Assembly: GCF_937921625.1 (NCBI RefSeq)
Contig: NZ_CAKZTI010000026.1
Location: 24,019 to 88,018 of the forward strand
Length of the DNA: 64,000 bases
Source: an uncultured Campylobacter sp.
GTDB lineage: Bacteria; Campylobacterota; Campylobacteria; Campylobacterales; Campylobacteraceae
Direction: 5' to 3'
The notes beneath the pieces are model-generated. The model worked only from the letters and a program-made list of their open reading frames with translations, searched no databases and was not told where the DNA came from. This document shows, in pieces, positions 1 to 8,307 of this stretch. The position numbers were made by a program, and so were the translations under genes. Position 1 is the stretch's first letter; each line of letters starts with the position of its first letter.

Positions 1-99
1 AGTAAAACTCGGCGGAATTTATCCTGCGGGGTAAATTCCGCGCTTCGGTGGAGTAAATTTGGCGAGGTGAATCTAAAACACTTTATTAATATAAATTGG

Positions 100-453
100 G
101 CGAATAATCTTCTCCTTAGGAATTGAAACTTGGTATTTTGCGCCATGATAGGATCGGCGCATAGTAGAATTCCATCCCGTTGGGAATTGAAACTATTGCT
201 TCTCATTCATCTTAAAATTGACCTTGAGTAGAATTCCATCCCGTTGGGAATTGAAACAGGCAGATGTGTCAAGGCGAGAGGACTTAACCTCTGGTAGAAT
301 TCCATCCCGTTGGGAATTGAAACTTAAAGCACTCACTCGACGGAGATACTGTGTTTGAGTAGAATTCCATCCCGTTGGGAATTGAAACCTGCTGGATACC
401 GACCCGCAAAAGTCGATCGCCACGTAGAATTCCATCCCGTTGGGAATTGAAAT
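100..453 (+). CRISPR. Short CRISPR array, same repeat family as the main array, read rightward
   Basis: Four 30-nt repeats (164-193, 228-257, 294-323, 359-388) begin GTAGAATTCC and end GGGAATTGAAAC; a fifth (424-453) differs only in its last base. A decayed copy at 100-129 keeps only the end GGAATTGAAAC. Spacers are 34-36 nt. The repeat is the reverse complement of that in the array at 15414-18517. Because the ATTGAAAC end is the usual 8-nt crRNA handle of type I-B systems, this array should be transcribed rightward. There is no cas gene beside it; crRNA processing would depend on the Cas6 at 26411. The leader would lie before position 100 and I cannot identify it. Confidence 0.95.
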
Positions 454-894
454 ACTCTATTTAAAATCTCATTTTCCCTCTCCCATAGTAGCATTCTATA
501 GAATTTAGAGCCAAATTCTGCCTGATAAAATTTTTATCAAATTAAATTCTAGACTTGAAGTTTTAAAATTTTATCGAGCAGGGTTCCGCATCCCAGAGCT
601 TAGAATTTTAAATTTAAGAAGCAGCGACTTCAAGCTGCGTGATTCAAAACACGAGGATTTTAGATTATAAAATTTAAAAAGGCGGGCAGGATTAGAATTT
701 TAAAATTCGAAGTCGATGATCGAAATTCCAAACCTCGAAACTTAAAATTTTAAATCTGAAACGGAGGTAAATTTTAAGATTATTTCAAAATTTACCCCTT
801 TTAAATTTCCATTTCTCAAGCTCTATTCGTTAAATTTTACGTATTAATTTACGCAAAATTTAGCTAAAAAGATGGTCTCATAAACTTATCCACA
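454..894. other. Gene-free AT-rich low-complexity DNA
   Basis: About 440 bases without a credible reading frame. The stretch is dominated by AAATTTTAAAATTT-type palindromic words alternating with short GC-rich words, the same composition as many other intergenic stretches in this window. I see no RNA gene or clear terminator. Confidence 0.7.
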
Positions 895-1191
895 TTAAAT
901 TTTATCTCTTCTTTTTAGAATAAAAACCGTTGCAGACGCGATTATTAGCGATGATAAAGCGCTTATAATCATTATGTTAAAATTAAAATTTGAGCGATCA
1001 AACAGATGACCCAACCAAGTCAAATCGGCTCTTGTTAGGATTATCACAGCTAGCGAATAAGTATAAAATAGACTTATAAAAAATGTAGATGCACCGGATA
1101 TTTTATCTAGCAGAATAAAAGCCTTTATTTTGGAAAATGCAAAGCAGCAGATGATTAGAGGCAAAATCACCGTCGCGCAAAATAGATACAT
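895..1191 (-). CDS. Small hydrophobic membrane protein, possibly the 3' part of a frameshifted gene
   Basis: The 98-residue product has three hydrophobic stretches (about residues 1-20, 30-52 and 70-92) and a basic C-terminal tail, so it is probably an inner-membrane protein. I do not recognise a family. It overlaps the end of the preceding reading frame (1167-1394) by 25 bases in another frame. The last residues of that frame before the overlap run naturally into the first hydrophobic helix here. The pair may be one gene split by a frameshift or two translationally coupled genes. Confidence 0.45.
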   Translation of the reverse strand: MYLFCATVILPLIICCFAFSKIKAFILLDKISGASTFFISLFYTYSLAVIILTRADLTWLGHLFDRSNFNFNIMIISALSSLIIASATVFILKRRDKI

Positions 1192-1394
1192 ATCATAGCG
1201 CCGAAAATATCGCTTTCCCTATCGCTCGCCTCTTCGTGCCACGTTAGTTCAAAAGCTTTTAAAACGATAGAAAACGGATGCGCGATATCATAACCTCTAT
1301 ATTCCGCCAAAAAAACCGCATCTATGCTGGCAAATATAACGCCCAAGCAGTCTATAGTAAAAATGGGCAAGGCGATCCAGAATAAAATCCTCAC
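1167..1394 (-). CDS. Small protein with one membrane segment, possibly the 5' part of a frameshifted gene
   Basis: The 75-residue product starts with a hydrophobic helix (about residues 3-29), followed by a soluble stretch containing an acidic patch. No family is recognised. The last 25 bases overlap the start of the next reading frame at 895-1191. If the two frames were joined near position 1185 the product would be about 165 residues with three or four membrane helices, which is a more usual architecture than either half alone. Sequencing error, a real frameshift or genuine overlap cannot be told apart here. Confidence 0.4.
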   Translation of the reverse strand: MRILFWIALPIFTIDCLGVIFASIDAVFLAEYRGYDIAHPFSIVLKAFELTWHEEASDRESDIFGAMICIYFARR

Positions 1395-1679
1395 CCTTTT
1401 GGCTCAAAACATTTTTTAATGAACTCTTTTATCACCCTAGCCCCTAATTTATAGCTTTTAAGATCAATTTGAATTTTATATCGCGTTCATTTTGGCACTT
1501 TCAAAACTCTTTGTCATGATCTCTCATCAAATTTAAGCCTTGGCTGCGCTAAATTTTAAAATTTACCGAGCTGAATTCTGATCGGATAAAAAACTATTTA
1601 TCCTTTTTCTTGCATCTATAAGCGTGACTTTATAATTTTCACCTTGCTTATTGTTCTCGCGTCATTTTTTTATCCTTTC

Positions 1680-2162
1680 TCAATCGTGTAAAAATGTTAC
1701 AATCTGGTGTTCTTTTGGTAGAAATTTTCTACCGCCAATTCCACGACTACCATATTCTTTTAAAGCCTCATTCAAGACGCCATAAAGTTCATCTAACAAA
1801 ATTCCGTCAATACTAGAATTTATATTTTCTAGCTTATATTTGATAAAAAATGGATTATCGACTAGCATTTTACTTGTGGTTTCGTCATAGACCCGTCTAA
1901 TATCAAGCTCGATTTCTCTACCTTTATAATAAAGCAACCAAATCATCTCTCCGGTATATCCGTCTCTTGGATCAGGCAGATGCGAGCTACAAACAAAAAT
2001 AAGCCAAATATCTCTTTGCCTGTCTATGACCCAATTCAACCACTTTATTTGATAGGGTTTTTGTGGATTATAATGATATTTTGCCAAGCACTGATCTACA
2101 CGATTTATAATATCATATTTCTCCAAGTCCTCTTTCGAAATATATTCCGCAACAAACGCCAT
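1680..2162 (-). CDS. Hypothetical protein, 160 residues
   Basis: A soluble protein rich in Tyr, Ile, Asp and Glu, with no signal peptide or membrane helix. It begins MAFVAEYISKEDLEK and has mixed alpha/beta character. The size, acidity and isolated setting beside unrecognised small genes would suit an accessory or immunity-type protein, but I see no defining motif. It stands alone, with AT-rich low-complexity DNA on both sides. The antisense frame at 1980-2183 looks like a shadow. Confidence 0.55.
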   Translation of the reverse strand: MAFVAEYISKEDLEKYDIINRVDQCLAKYHYNPQKPYQIKWLNWVIDRQRDIWLIFVCSSHLPDPRDGYTGEMIWLLYYKGREIELDIRRVYDETTSKMLVDNPFFIKYKLENINSSIDGILLDELYGVLNEALKEYGSRGIGGRKFLPKEHQIVTFLHD

Positions 2163-2550
2163 TCTCGACTCCTTAAAATTTAATTCTCGGATTATACCAC
2201 GATATATTTATATCCGCCTGCGCGCTAATATATAATGTATTTAAAATTTAAAATCGCTTTGCCCTACCCAATTTCAAGGTCTTTTGCTACTCTAAATTTT
2301 AAAATTTAAAATCTGCGAAGGACGGGTAAAATTCTAAATTTCAAAGCCTCCGCACCGCTTGGAATTTCAAACTCGCAATAGCAAGATAAAATTCTATACC
2401 TCTAACCTACATGAAATTTTAAAATTTCAGACTTACGGAAGCGGGGTAAATTTCAAAATTTAAAGCCCGCAAAGGCTTTCTAAATTTTAAAATTTAAAGC
2501 AAGCAAAGCACGAGTAGAATTCTAAAATTTTATAATTTTAAAATTCTACT
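2163..2550. repeat. Gene-free AT-rich low-complexity spacer with repeated AAATTT/GAATTC words
   Basis: About 390 bases downstream of mrdA. Units resembling 'CGGGGTAAATTTC', 'TAAAATTCTA' and 'AAATTTTAAAATTT' recur, separated by short GC-rich words such as GCAAAG. The same words occur in other intergenic stretches and in the in-frame insertions of nearby genes. No gene is visible. Confidence 0.6.
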
Positions 2551-4371
2551 CTACTTCGTTTTCTTTGCGCTGTCTTTGCTAGTCGTTGCGTTGGCGTCGA
2601 TGTAGCCCATCTGGACGAGCTTTTCGTAGATTTGCATTATCACGGGACCTGCCGCGCTTCCGCCTCCGCCGCCGTGTTCTACGAGCACGGTTACGGCATA
2701 TTGCGGCTTGTCGTAAGGACCAAAGCTCGTCATCCAAGCGTGCGAGCGGTGGAAGTAGTCCATATCGGCTTCTTTCATTCGCTTTTTGGTGGTCTGCGAG
2801 ATGCCTACGACCTGCGCGGTGCCGGTCTTGACCGCTAGAGGGACTACTGCGGTATGGATGAGCTTGTAGGCAGTGCCTCCGTCAGGGTTGTTGCCGACCT
2901 CATACATACCGCGTCGCACGAGCGGCAGCTGCGCCTTTTCTTTCGGCGTGAAAAGCTCGGTAGGGGCAAATTCCACCGGCTTGCCGTCGATGCTTTTTAA
3001 AAAATGCGGCGTGATAGCCTTGCCTGCGGCGATCTGAGCGGTGTTTTTAGCCACCTGCATAGGGGTGACGAGCACGTCGCCCTGGCCGATCGAGGCATTG
3101 ACCGTCTCGCCCTGATACCACGCGCGCTTAAATTTCTGCATTTTCCAGGCCTTATTAGGCATCGTGCCTACAAACTCATTGGGCAGATCGACGCCCGTTT
3201 TGCTACCAAAACCCATGCGCTGCAGATACGCGGACATATAGTCGATCCCCACCAGCAGTGAGCCTTCGTAAAAATACACGTCGCAGCTGCCCTTGATCGC
3301 CTCTACTAGGCTTACGCGGCCGTGACCCCAACTCTTCCAGCAGCGAAATTTTCGCCCTCCAAGCTCTATCGCGCCGCTGCAAAACACGCTCCAATTTTCG
3401 TTGATCTTGCCGCTGTTTAAAAAGCTCATCCCCACTGCCATCTTGATTACAGAGCCCGGCGGATAGAGGCCGTTTACGAGCTTATTCGTAAACGGATGGC
3501 GCGGGTCTTTTATCAGCTCGTCCCACTGCGCCTGTGAAATTCCGCCCACGAAGGTGTTCAGATCATACTCGGGAAAGCTGCCCGCCGCGATGATAGCGCC
3601 GTCGCGCAGATCCATCACGATCGCTACGCCGTCTTTATCTTTAAAAATTTCCTCGAGGTATTTTTGCAGCTCAAGATCGATGGTAAGAGAAATTTCGCTG
3701 CTGCTGGGCTCCTGCATCGAGATCTCCTCTACGACCTGATTTAGCGCCGTAACCTTCGTCTTGCGCTCGCCCTTGCTGCCCTGCAAAAGCTCGTTATAAT
3801 ACCCCTCGACGCCGCTTCTGCCGTTGTATCCGGTAAGCGCGCTTAGGGGGTTACTTTGGATATCCTTTTTATTGGCGCGGCCTACGTAGCCGATGATGTG
3901 CGAGGCAAGCGCGCCGTAAGGATAGAAGCGCTGCGAAGCGGGCGAAATTTTGATATTTTCGTGCAGGCTCAAGCTCGCGAAATGCTCTATCGTGGCGTTG
4001 TAGTCCAGAAACGGCACGACTTCGATAAAATCTTGGTTGTAAGCGGAATTTGCGTCCTTGTAGCTCTTGCTCATCGCGGTGACATTGAGATCTTTGAAGT
4101 AGCGCGAGATATTATTTAGCTCGCTTTGCAGCGCGTCGTCTTTTAGATGCGGCGCGATGGATAGCGAAAAGCCGAGATTGTTTATCGCGAGCGGGCGGCC
4201 TTTGGCGTCTAAAATTTGACCGCGCACCGGCGGGATGTATTCGGTGGAGATGACATTGTTTTTGGCGACCTGCTCGTAGAATTCGTTTGATTTGATCGAA
4301 AGATAATAAATTCTAACCAAAAGCATGCTAAAAAATAGTATCACGAATACGAATACAAACTTCAGCCTCAT
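2551..4371 (-). CDS. mrdA: Penicillin-binding protein 2 (peptidoglycan D,D-transpeptidase)
   Basis: Cross-links peptidoglycan during cell elongation, acting in the periplasm from an N-terminal membrane anchor (about residues 3-24). The 606-residue product has a PBP dimerisation region (about 40-220) and a transpeptidase domain. Its active-site motifs are S307-V-I-K310 (catalytic serine), S362-C-D (the SxN motif with Asp in place of Asn) and K515-T-G. It overlaps by 4 bases the upstream MreD-like gene, the usual rod-shape pairing. The C-terminal tail is short and Lys/Ser/Thr-rich. Identification is secure; the name pbp2 is equivalent. Confidence 0.95.
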   Translation of the reverse strand: MRLKFVFVFVILFFSMLLVRIYYLSIKSNEFYEQVAKNNVISTEYIPPVRGQILDAKGRPLAINNLGFSLSIAPHLKDDALQSELNNISRYFKDLNVTAMSKSYKDANSAYNQDFIEVVPFLDYNATIEHFASLSLHENIKISPASQRFYPYGALASHIIGYVGRANKKDIQSNPLSALTGYNGRSGVEGYYNELLQGSKGERKTKVTALNQVVEEISMQEPSSSEISLTIDLELQKYLEEIFKDKDGVAIVMDLRDGAIIAAGSFPEYDLNTFVGGISQAQWDELIKDPRHPFTNKLVNGLYPPGSVIKMAVGMSFLNSGKINENWSVFCSGAIELGGRKFRCWKSWGHGRVSLVEAIKGSCDVYFYEGSLLVGIDYMSAYLQRMGFGSKTGVDLPNEFVGTMPNKAWKMQKFKRAWYQGETVNASIGQGDVLVTPMQVAKNTAQIAAGKAITPHFLKSIDGKPVEFAPTELFTPKEKAQLPLVRRGMYEVGNNPDGGTAYKLIHTAVVPLAVKTGTAQVVGISQTTKKRMKEADMDYFHRSHAWMTSFGPYDKPQYAVTVLVEHGGGGGSAAGPVIMQIYEKLVQMGYIDANATTSKDSAKKTK

Positions 4372-4856
4372 ACCAGCCGCCCCTTAAAAAAGAGCAGAGC
4401 AAGCAAAATTTCAATCACGATGTAATTTAAATACTCGCCGCTTAGTGGCAGATACTCGCTCTTTTTGATCGCAGAGATCGCGTTGCTCACCACAAAGACC
4501 AAAACATAGCTAATCATCACGTAAAAGCAGATCAAAAAATTTCTAAATTTAATATATTTAAACGAGTTTTCATAGACCACGAAATAAAATATACAATACG
4601 CGATAGCCACGCTAAATAGGTTAAATCCGTGGATCTGCTCGGCGCAAAACAGATAAAAAATAGAGAAAAACCAGGTAAAGCCGAACTTTTTAAATTTTAC
4701 GTCGTTTTCATATTTTTGCACCACCATCGCCGTGAAAAAAAATCCAATCAGTGGCGGCAGCCCCCTATACACCGCACTTAGAAGCAGGTAGAAAAGAACT
4801 CCCGCGCTAAAAAGCGTGTCCGCTATAAGGTATAGATAAGTGCGATTTCGTTGCAT
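4368..4856 (-). CDS. MreD-like rod-shape inner-membrane protein
   Basis: The 162-residue product is almost entirely hydrophobic, with about five predicted membrane helices. Sequence alone does not name it. Its size, topology and position directly before mrdA (4-base overlap) match the MreD slot, as in campylobacters, where a small membrane protein sits between engB and the PBP2 gene. The start overlaps the end of the upstream GNAT gene by 34 bases, so the genes are probably translationally coupled. Confidence 0.7.
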   Translation of the reverse strand: MQRNRTYLYLIADTLFSAGVLFYLLLSAVYRGLPPLIGFFFTAMVVQKYENDVKFKKFGFTWFFSIFYLFCAEQIHGFNLFSVAIAYCIFYFVVYENSFKYIKFRNFLICFYVMISYVLVFVVSNAISAIKKSEYLPLSGEYLNYIVIEILLALLFFKGRLV

Positions 4857-5644
4857 ACCGGAAACTTTTTACATTTAATACAATCGGCCCAAATTTTTTG
4901 CGCGGGTAGCTCATCCTTTGGGATTTCGGTAAACCCCAGCCGCTCGAAAAATTCCTTTTGATAGGTGAGTGTAAATACGCTTTTTAGCCCGTAAAATTTC
5001 GCTTCACCGAGCAGCTCGTTTACGATAGCTCTGGCAATGCCCTGCCTGCGAAACTGCGGAGCGACGATGAGCGAGCGTACCTCGGCAAGATCGGCGTTAA
5101 AAATTTTAAGCGAAGCAAAGCCCGCTAAAATTTCGGCATTTTTTACGGACTGCGATTCGCAGGGCTGCGAACGTTCGGTTTGAAAAACGCTCGCTTCTTG
5201 CGAATATTCGCTCCGTAAAATTTGCTCTTTGCCCGCTTGCGCGCGCCCCACCTCGGATACGGCCTGTGCTTCGCTTTGCGGCGTAGCTCGTTGCGGCGCA
5301 AAATTACCCGCAGCATTTTCGGCGGAATTTTCAGTAGAATTTTTGGCAAAATTTGCGGCGGAGCTTTGAATTAAATTTAAATCGGCATTGCGCGCTAAAT
5401 TTAAATCGGAATTCCTGGCTAAATTTGAATCGGAATTTTGTTTAGAATCAAAACTCAAATTTTCCTTGGAATCAAAACTCCTATCCGCCTTAGAATCACA
5501 ACCGAACGCCAGCACGTATGAGCGGATATTGGCAGCTATCTCATCGCTTTCAAGCGGCAAGATCACGCCGTTTTGCACCTCCTCTTTTACGAGCTCCTGC
5601 ATACGCGAAATGTCGCAAAGGCGCGCTTTTTTTAGCCGTATCAT
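4823..5644 (-). CDS. GNAT N-acetyltransferase, probably ArgA-like N-acetylglutamate synthase, with a large low-complexity insertion
   Basis: Residues 1-49 and 171-273 together form a normal short GNAT acetyltransferase of about 150 residues: an N-terminal strand-helix (IRLKKARLCDISRMQELV), the acetyl-CoA loop RRQGIA at 199-204, and the C-terminal FFERLGF segment. This matches the short ArgA-like enzymes of campylobacters; the substrate is inferred. Between them lie about 120 inserted residues. From N62 to N114 Asn falls on every fourth residue except 66 (Asp) and 94 (Ser), reflecting a strict 12-nt DNA period. The insertion sits in a loop before strand 4, so the fold could survive. Confidence 0.8.
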   Translation of the reverse strand: MIRLKKARLCDISRMQELVKEEVQNGVILPLESDEIAANIRSYVLAFGCDSKADRSFDSKENLSFDSKQNSDSNLARNSDLNLARNADLNLIQSSAANFAKNSTENSAENAAGNFAPQRATPQSEAQAVSEVGRAQAGKEQILRSEYSQEASVFQTERSQPCESQSVKNAEILAGFASLKIFNADLAEVRSLIVAPQFRRQGIARAIVNELLGEAKFYGLKSVFTLTYQKEFFERLGFTEIPKDELPAQKIWADCIKCKKFPVCNEIALIYTL

Positions 5645-5756
5645 CTAAAATTTTCCCTAATCTTCGCGCAATTTTCGCGGTGCATTTTATATCCGCTAAA
5701 TTTAATTATTTTGAAATTCTGCGCCGCGAAATTTTGAGTATTTAAATTTAGAAATT

Positions 5757-6656
5757 TCATAATCCAAACGCCCTGCGCACGATGATCTCGCGCGCTTTTT
5801 GCAGCCCGCCGCCCTTTAGCGTAGAGACCAAAATCGCCTGCGGATCGTGCCTCAAAAGCTTTGCGCGCTCGCTTTGGTTGAGCTTGTCGGCTTTGGTGTA
5901 GAGCCTCACGACCTTTTGATCGCCGCGCAGAAAACTAGCGAGATAGTTTTGCAAATTTTTATCTATCGTAAGATCAAACTGCCTCGCGTCGATGAGATGG
6001 ACGAAAAGCTTGATATTTAGGCGTTCTTTGATAAATTCGTCGAGATTTTTTTGCCAGATATAATGCAGTTTTTTAGAAACCTTAGCGTATCCAAACCCCG
6101 GCAGATCCACGAAGATCAAAGAGATATTTTCCCCCAAGCTAGCAAGATCCGAAAAGGCGGGGTTGCCCGCTAAGCTTAGCGCGGATCTACCTGTAAAATT
6201 TAATTCGGAGTTTTGCGCGGAATTCAGCGCGAAACCCGCCGCAAGATCTGTCTCGCGATCCGATCTAAAATCCGCCGAGGCGCTTTTTAAATTTAAAACG
6301 AAATCTTGCTTTAAATTTCGCTCAGACACCGCAGCGTCCGCGCGATCTTGCGCGCAATTTGCAGCCAAGCTTAAAGCCTCTTTGCTTGCTAGATCGGGCG
6401 ACGTTTCATTTTGCGAGCCGTCCGCGCTTGCGGCAAGTTTTTGTTTAAATTTAACTTCGAAAAAATTTATCAGCTGCGTTTTACCAGGCGTCGAGCTTGA
6501 TTTGGCTAGATTTTTGCGCCCGGTAAGCGCGTTTATCAGGCTGCTTTTGCCGACGTTGGAACGCCCCAAAAACGCCACTTCGCTCATCGCAAACTCGGGC
6601 GCACCCGTGATATTTGCGGCGGAGGTGATAAACTGCGCGCTGCTAGGATAGATCAT
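5757..6656 (-). CDS. engB: Ribosome-biogenesis GTPase EngB (YihA/YsxC) with an internal low-complexity insertion
   Basis: An essential GTPase of large-subunit ribosome assembly. Motifs seen: P-loop GRSNVGKSS (31-39), switch-I region STPGKTQLINFFEV (55-68), G3 DLPGFGYAKVS (184-194) and G4 TKAD. The family is about 200 residues; this one is 299 because roughly 100 extra residues (about 71-177) lie between the switch-I strand and G3. From about residue 129 to 168 the insertion has a 4-residue period with Asp/Asn followed by Phe/Leu/Ser. The G motifs are intact, so it is probably functional. The start overlaps the end of lptA by 4 bases (ATGA). Confidence 0.93.
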   Translation of the reverse strand: MIYPSSAQFITSAANITGAPEFAMSEVAFLGRSNVGKSSLINALTGRKNLAKSSSTPGKTQLINFFEVKFKQKLAASADGSQNETSPDLASKEALSLAANCAQDRADAAVSERNLKQDFVLNLKSASADFRSDRETDLAAGFALNSAQNSELNFTGRSALSLAGNPAFSDLASLGENISLIFVDLPGFGYAKVSKKLHYIWQKNLDEFIKERLNIKLFVHLIDARQFDLTIDKNLQNYLASFLRGDQKVVRLYTKADKLNQSERAKLLRHDPQAILVSTLKGGGLQKAREIIVRRAFGL

Positions 6657-7168
6657 TTGTTTTGATCTTCTATCTGAAAGATCAGACGCACGGGCTTTTT
6701 CTCGCCGCCGCCGCTTTTTACTTCGTAGGTGCCTTTTTGGCGATTTACGATGATCTTATCGCCGTAAACCTCCTTTTTAGTCTCGGCCTCGTGCAGATAG
6801 GCGTTATTTTCGAGCGTGTAGGCCTCGATAGTCGGATCGTAGGTCAGCACGCCGCCCTTGCCGTCGTAATGCTTCTGATTGAGTAAAATTTTAAAATTTG
6901 CGTTTCCGATCGCGACATATTTAGTAGGCTGGCGTTTGGCGTCGAAGTAGATCGTCACTTTGTCGGAATTTAGCGTATCATAAGCGCCCTTTTTGATACG
7001 GACGTTGCCCGTCAGCACGCTGATCTGCTTGATCTCGTCGGCGAAAAAATTATCCGCCGTGACCTCGACCTGCTCCTGCGCGGCGCTAAGAGTAGTCGCG
7101 CCAAAGCCCGCAATTAGCGCGGCTGCGAATATTAGTTTGTGGAGTTTTGATCTTTTATTAAATACCAT
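6653..7168 (-). CDS. lptA: LPS transport periplasmic protein LptA
   Basis: Periplasmic bridge protein that carries lipooligosaccharide from the inner to the outer membrane. The 171-residue product has a signal peptide (about residues 10-30, ending near SAAQ) followed by an OstA-like beta-jellyroll region, with the typical start VEVTADNFFADE and the repeated strand pattern around GNVRIKKG and GNANFKI. It overlaps the preceding lptC by 37 bases and is followed by engB with a 4-base overlap, the same order as in other campylobacters. Confidence 0.9.
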   Translation of the reverse strand: MVFNKRSKLHKLIFAAALIAGFGATTLSAAQEQVEVTADNFFADEIKQISVLTGNVRIKKGAYDTLNSDKVTIYFDAKRQPTKYVAIGNANFKILLNQKHYDGKGGVLTYDPTIEAYTLENNAYLHEAETKKEVYGDKIIVNRQKGTYEVKSGGGEKKPVRLIFQIEDQNK

Positions 7169-7665
7169 GCGTGGATTCCTTTTGAGTTTGTTTGTTTGGT
7201 TTTGGTGTCGTAGCTGATGCTTGCGCCCGTAATGCGGTCGCCGCCTTGGCGCAACACGTACGGCACGTCGGAGCGGACGATCTTGCTGCTCGTATCGTAG
7301 ATGATCTCCTGCGCCGTGTAATCAAAGCCTCTACTGTTTACGTAATGCGCGTCGCCGTTAAATTTTATCAGCTCGCCGGCGCGCGTCGCGGTTTTTGAAA
7401 CCAAGGTGTGATTCAGATCCGCGCCAATCTCCTCGGCTTTGAAATTTTTAAACTCGTCGCGATCCTTATAGCGCGTGCCGCTCTCAGCGGTAAATTTAGC
7501 ATCCACGCGCTCGCCGATCTGATAATCGACGATCTTTTTCATCTCCATATTCGCAATGCTTAGATCCTGCCTAAACATATCGCTAAAATACGGCGTCTGC
7601 ACGCTTAGAAACACCATCGCGACGCAAAAGATCGCAATCGCGACGTAGAAAATTTTTATCACCAT
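7132..7665 (-). CDS. lptC: LPS export protein LptC
   Basis: A 177-residue inner-membrane-anchored LptC: one N-terminal membrane helix (about 3-23) and a periplasmic OstA-like domain with repeated patterns (RYKDRDEFKNFKAEEIG, KFNGDAHYVNSRGFDYTAQEIIYD). With LptA it forms part of the periplasmic bridge fed by LptBFG. It lies between kdsC and lptA, linking Kdo synthesis and LOS transport in one operon. Sequence conservation of LptC is low, so the assignment leans on topology and position. Confidence 0.85.
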   Translation of the reverse strand: MVIKIFYVAIAIFCVAMVFLSVQTPYFSDMFRQDLSIANMEMKKIVDYQIGERVDAKFTAESGTRYKDRDEFKNFKAEEIGADLNHTLVSKTATRAGELIKFNGDAHYVNSRGFDYTAQEIIYDTSSKIVRSDVPYVLRQGGDRITGASISYDTKTKQTNSKGIHAWYLIKDQNSTN

Positions 7666-7732
7666 CGCTCGGTCCTCTTTGATCTGCGCGGAATTTCGCC
7701 TCTTGCAGGCATTCTCACGCGCGCTTGCAAAA

Positions 7733-8221
7733 CTACAGCCATTTGCTATTCCACTCTTCGCGCATGCCGTTTTTATCGACGAGTATTTCGATCATCTCGC
7801 GCACCGCGCCGCAGCCGCCGTTTTTGCTTAGCGCGATGTCCGCTTTTAGCGAGCTTAGCGCATCGGCGGGCTTGAAGCTGATCGCGACCGCATTTAAAAG
7901 CTTCGCGTCGTTTATATCATCGCCGATCGCGGCGGCCTCATCGAAGCTTAGATTAAAATTTTTTAAAATTTGCTCCGCCCTTGCGAACTTGTCTTTTTCG
8001 CCTTGAAAGAGCGTATCGATCTTTAGCTCGCGCGCACGGTTTGCGACGATTTGCGAGCTTTTGCCGGTGATGATCGCGACCTTTAGCCCCAGCCGTTGCC
8101 ACTCCTGGATGCCGAATCCGTCTTTTACGTTAAATTTCTTCATCTCTTCGCCGCTATTTGAATGGTACAGCCCGCCGTCGCTAAGGCAACCGTCTACGTC
8201 TAAAAATATGATCTTTATCAC
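7733..8221 (-). CDS. kdsC: 3-deoxy-D-manno-octulosonate 8-phosphate phosphatase KdsC
   Basis: Removes phosphate from Kdo-8-P to give Kdo for the LOS core. It is a compact C0-type HAD phosphatase: motif I DVDGCLSDG near the N-terminus, motif II TGKSS, and motif III-IV GDDINDAKLL. I place the start at the GTG at 8221, giving 162 residues, because the family begins with a form of 'MIKIIFLDVDGCLTDG'. The longer frame to 8281 would begin at a TTG and add 20 unconserved residues. It lies directly upstream of lptC, with the PstS-like gene just before it. Confidence 0.92.
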   Translation of the reverse strand: MIKIIFLDVDGCLSDGGLYHSNSGEEMKKFNVKDGFGIQEWQRLGLKVAIITGKSSQIVANRARELKIDTLFQGEKDKFARAEQILKNFNLSFDEAAAIGDDINDAKLLNAVAISFKPADALSSLKADIALSKNGGCGAVREMIEILVDKNGMREEWNSKWL

Positions 8222-8307
8222 TTCGTTTTCCGTTTTTTGAAATTTTGTGATTTTAACGAAATTTGGCTGAATTTTTGGCAAACGCCGTATAAATTTAAGC
8301 TGCGATC

